From positions 248,001-312,000 of the forward strand of contig NZ_CABVHY010000001.1 of NCBI RefSeq assembly GCF_902497875.1: a stretch of DNA of 64,000 bases, given 5' to 3'. The position numbers and the translations under genes were made by a program. The notes under the pieces were generated by a model, which saw only the letters and a program-made list of their open reading frames with translations, was not told the origin of the DNA and ran no database searches. The stretch is from Pseudomonas fluorescens (GTDB lineage: Bacteria; Pseudomonadota; Gammaproteobacteria; Pseudomonadales; Pseudomonadaceae). Shown here in pieces: positions 62,207 to 64,000 of the stretch (positions are counted from its first letter, which is position 1; the number at the start of each line of letters is the position of its first letter).

Positions 62207-63304
62207 TTACGAGAGGCTGGACAAGTAGTCGTTGAAACCAAACTCACGAACCACCTCGACACTACCGTCGAGTTGTTTCACCACGATGGACGGCATTTTC
62301 AGGCCGTTGAACCAGTTCTTCTTGACCATGGTGTAACCCGCTGCGTCGATGAACGACAGCCGATCGCCGATGGCCAGCGGACGATCAAATTGATACTCGC
62401 CGAAAATGTCTCCGGCCAGGCAGGATTTGCCGCACACCATGTAGGTGTGCTCGCCCTCGCTGGGCGCCAGCTTGGCATTCAGGCGATAGATCAGCAGATC
62501 GAGCATGTGCGCCTCGATGGAGCTGTCCACGACCGCCAGGTGCTTGCCGTTGTAGAGGGTATCGAGCACGGTGACTTCCAGCGACGCGCTCTGAGTGATG
62601 GCGGCTTCGCCCGGCTCCAGGTAAACCTGCACGCCGTACTTCTGCGAGAAAGCCTTGAGGCGCGCGCAGAAAGCGTCCAGCGCGTAGCCTTCACCGGTGA
62701 AGTGAATGCCGCCGCCGAGGCTGACCCACTCGACCTTGTGCAGCAGATGACCGAATCGCTCTTCGATGGTGCACAGCATCTGGTCGAACAGGCCGAAGTC
62801 ATCGTTCTCGCAGTTGTTGTGGAACATGAAACCGGATATCTGCTCGATGACCTGCTCGATCTCCGCCGGATCCCACTCGCCCAGGCGGCTGAACGGCCGC
62901 GCCGGGTCGGCCAGCAGGTAATCCGAGCTGCTCACCTGCGGATTGACCCGCAGACCGCGCACCTTGCCTGCTGAAGCCTCGGTGTAGCGCTGCAGCTGGC
63001 TGATGGAGTTGAAGATGATCTTGTCGCAGTTGGCGAGCATCTCCTCGATCTCGTCGTCGGCCCAGGCCACGCTATAGGCGTGGGTCTCGCCAGCGAACTT
63101 CTGTCGACCGAGCTTGAGCTCGTAGAGCGACGACGACGTGGTGCCGTCCATGTATTGCTGCATCAGATCGAACACCGACCAGGTGGCGAAGCACTTGAGT
63201 GCCAGCAGGGCCTTGGCCCCGGACTGTTCGCGCACGTAGGCGATCTTCTGCATATTGACCAGCAGTTTCTGTTTGTCGATGAGGTAGTACGGTGTCTTGA
63301 TCAT
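62207..63304 (-). CDS. nspC: Carboxynorspermidine decarboxylase
   Basis: A 365-residue PLP enzyme of the alanine racemase-type barrel: PLP lysine in ALLALKCFATWSVF, the EVKLG-like ELKLGRQKF, VSLGGGIHFTGEGY binding the phosphate, LEPGEAAI, and the dimer-interface active site CGKSCLAGDIFGEY. It removes CO2 from carboxy(nor)spermidine to give norspermidine or spermidine. The start at 63304 has GGAGG upstream; upstream codons are not conserved. Confidence 0.92.
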   Translation of the reverse strand: MIKTPYYLIDKQKLLVNMQKIAYVREQSGAKALLALKCFATWSVFDLMQQYMDGTTSSSLYELKLGRQKFAGETHAYSVAWADDEIEEMLANCDKIIFNSISQLQRYTEASAGKVRGLRVNPQVSSSDYLLADPARPFSRLGEWDPAEIEQVIEQISGFMFHNNCENDDFGLFDQMLCTIEERFGHLLHKVEWVSLGGGIHFTGEGYALDAFCARLKAFSQKYGVQVYLEPGEAAITQSASLEVTVLDTLYNGKHLAVVDSSIEAHMLDLLIYRLNAKLAPSEGEHTYMVCGKSCLAGDIFGEYQFDRPLAIGDRLSFIDAAGYTMVKKNWFNGLKMPSIVVKQLDGSVEVVREFGFNDYLSSLS

Positions 63305-63369
63305 TCGAGGCCTCCGGCAAGGCCAGCCAAAAAGGGCGTGCATTGTGCCTTCACTTGATACATATCGGA

Positions 63370-63663
63370 AGGTAGGAGACACAATTTCGCCGAGGCAGTG
63401 CCTGACCTTGCTTCCCAATCTTGCGTGTAGCCTACTCCGGACAATCGCCCGGTAAGGTTCTGCGGGTGCGAGAAACCCTGCCAGCACCTCAGGTAGAAAC
63501 TCGCTGTGACGATGGTTGCCGGATCAATGCGCAAGCCATGGATGTTGAGGTTATCCAGCACAAAAGTGCCCATCCCATGTCGGGTTTGCACCAAGCCAGA
63601 CGCCTGTAGGTAGCCAGCCAACAACTCAGAAGGCCGGTTCCGCGTCAGGTCGAATGACTGCAT
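63370..63663 (-). pseudogene. Truncated GntR-family regulator gene
   Basis: The minus-strand frame contains SELLAGYLQASGLVQTRHGMG then TFVLDN and LRIDPATIVT, which matches the wing of FadR-type GntR regulators and the join to the ligand domain. The recognition helices before it are missing and the ligand domain stops after a few residues. The stretch 63664-63829 holds no other recognisable gene. Confidence 0.6.
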
Positions 63664-63829
63664 TCGACCTGATACGGGTAGCCTGTTCCGTCTTCCATGA
63701 TGCTCGGTACGGCGGATAGGCCGCTACCAGCAAAGGCGTAACGCAGCCCTCGGCAGAGGGCAGGTCGGTGGCGTTAAACCCGACAAAAACATCACTCCAC
63801 CCCTTTGTTCCTCCAATCCGAAATGGCCT

Positions 63830-64000
63830 TCAAGATTTTTTGGCCTCCCGCCCCGGATAGTTGAGTACAAACTGAACATGCGCCTTCACCCCTGTGGCCA
63901 AGGTCGCATCGTCCGCGGTGAAGTAGGGGCTGTGGTTATTCGGAGTCTTCTGCATGTCCTGGTTTTCAGGCGTTGCTCCAAGAAACACGAACAGACCAGG
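63830..64000 (-). CDS. M20-family amidohydrolase, C-terminal part (5' end outside window)
   Basis: The minus-strand frame, open at the window edge, translates to PGLFVFLGATPENQ, then NNHSPYFTADDATLATGVKAHVQFVLNYPG and a stop. The LGATP and NNHSPYFTADDATL segments are the C-terminal signature of hippurate hydrolase/IAA-amino acid hydrolase-like peptidases, including the late metal-binding His. Only 56 residues are visible. Confidence 0.85.
   Translation of the reverse strand, partial: PGLFVFLGATPENQDMQKTPNNHSPYFTADDATLATGVKAHVQFVLNYPGREAKKS

Noticed and set aside
61337..62974. A 545-codon open frame on the plus strand opposite the polyamine genes
   Set aside because: It spans two well-recognised minus-strand genes and their gap, and shows no family motifs.

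Overview
The window looks like the chromosome of a Pseudomonas of the fluorescens/putida type. The grounds are GC-rich coding with Pseudomonas-like codon use, REP elements with TGTGGGAGC-type arms, an OprD-family porin, SfnR/Msu sulfonate genes, and a dense run of catabolic operons each with its own regulator. There are no rRNA or tRNA genes, no recognisable insertion sequences and no CRISPR array. The window opens inside an MFS transporter gene and ends inside an M20-type amidohydrolase gene.

Region 1 (about 0.9-16.2 kb) is an organosulfur scavenging block. It holds the dimethylsulfone monooxygenase pair sfnF-sfnG, the msuE-msuC-sfnR operon, msuD with a coupled TIM-barrel hydrolase, a DszC-like flavoenzyme and a Liv-type ABC transporter that follows sfnG through a ligase-like protein without catalytic motifs. 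Four GG-N10-GC sigma-54 promoters and a set of TGTTGC-N4-GCAACA palindromes flank the divergent genes, which is the expected layout for control by SfnR. Several proteins here contain almost no Cys or Met, as is typical of sulfate-starvation proteins.

Region 2 (16.2-20.2 kb) is dsdX-dsdA-dsdC for D-serine uptake and deamination. Region 3 (20.5-25.8 kb) is an IclR regulator, a polar amino acid ABC transporter and hutF-hutG, which together could import formiminoglutamate or a related compound and convert it to glutamate.

Region 4 (26.3-47.7 kb) is a near-complete picolinate catabolic island. PicA (molybdenum hydroxylase), PicB (four-component Rieske monooxygenase), PicC, PicD, PicE, PicF and PicG would take picolinate through 6-hydroxypicolinate, 3,6-dihydroxypicolinate, 2,5-dihydroxypyridine, N-formylmaleamate, maleamate and maleate to fumarate. 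A MarR regulator, an MFS transporter, a porin, a chemoreceptor and two Mo-cofactor maturation proteins accompany them. A palindrome TCAGTRYACTGA recurs at six places, all in front of pic, transporter or Mo-maturation genes, and is the likely PicR operator. Two small translationally coupled ORFs and a 2Fe-2S/CoxG fusion are unusual parts of this island.

Region 5 (47.7-56.1 kb) is a TetR-controlled operon with an old-yellow-enzyme demethylase-like protein, a DddP-family M24 enzyme with all DddP metal ligands and the catalytic Asp, a four-gene polar ABC importer and an Ldh2-type imine/keto-acid reductase. Region 6 (56.2-60.7 kb) is a LysR-linked operon with a BiuH-like amidohydrolase, a GYD protein and another polar ABC transporter, probably for nitrogen scavenging. 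Region 7 (60.9-63.3 kb) makes carboxynorspermidine and decarboxylates it. Decayed fragments of SDR and GntR genes and of an unidentified gene lie at the seams between blocks, which points to repeated insertion and deletion.
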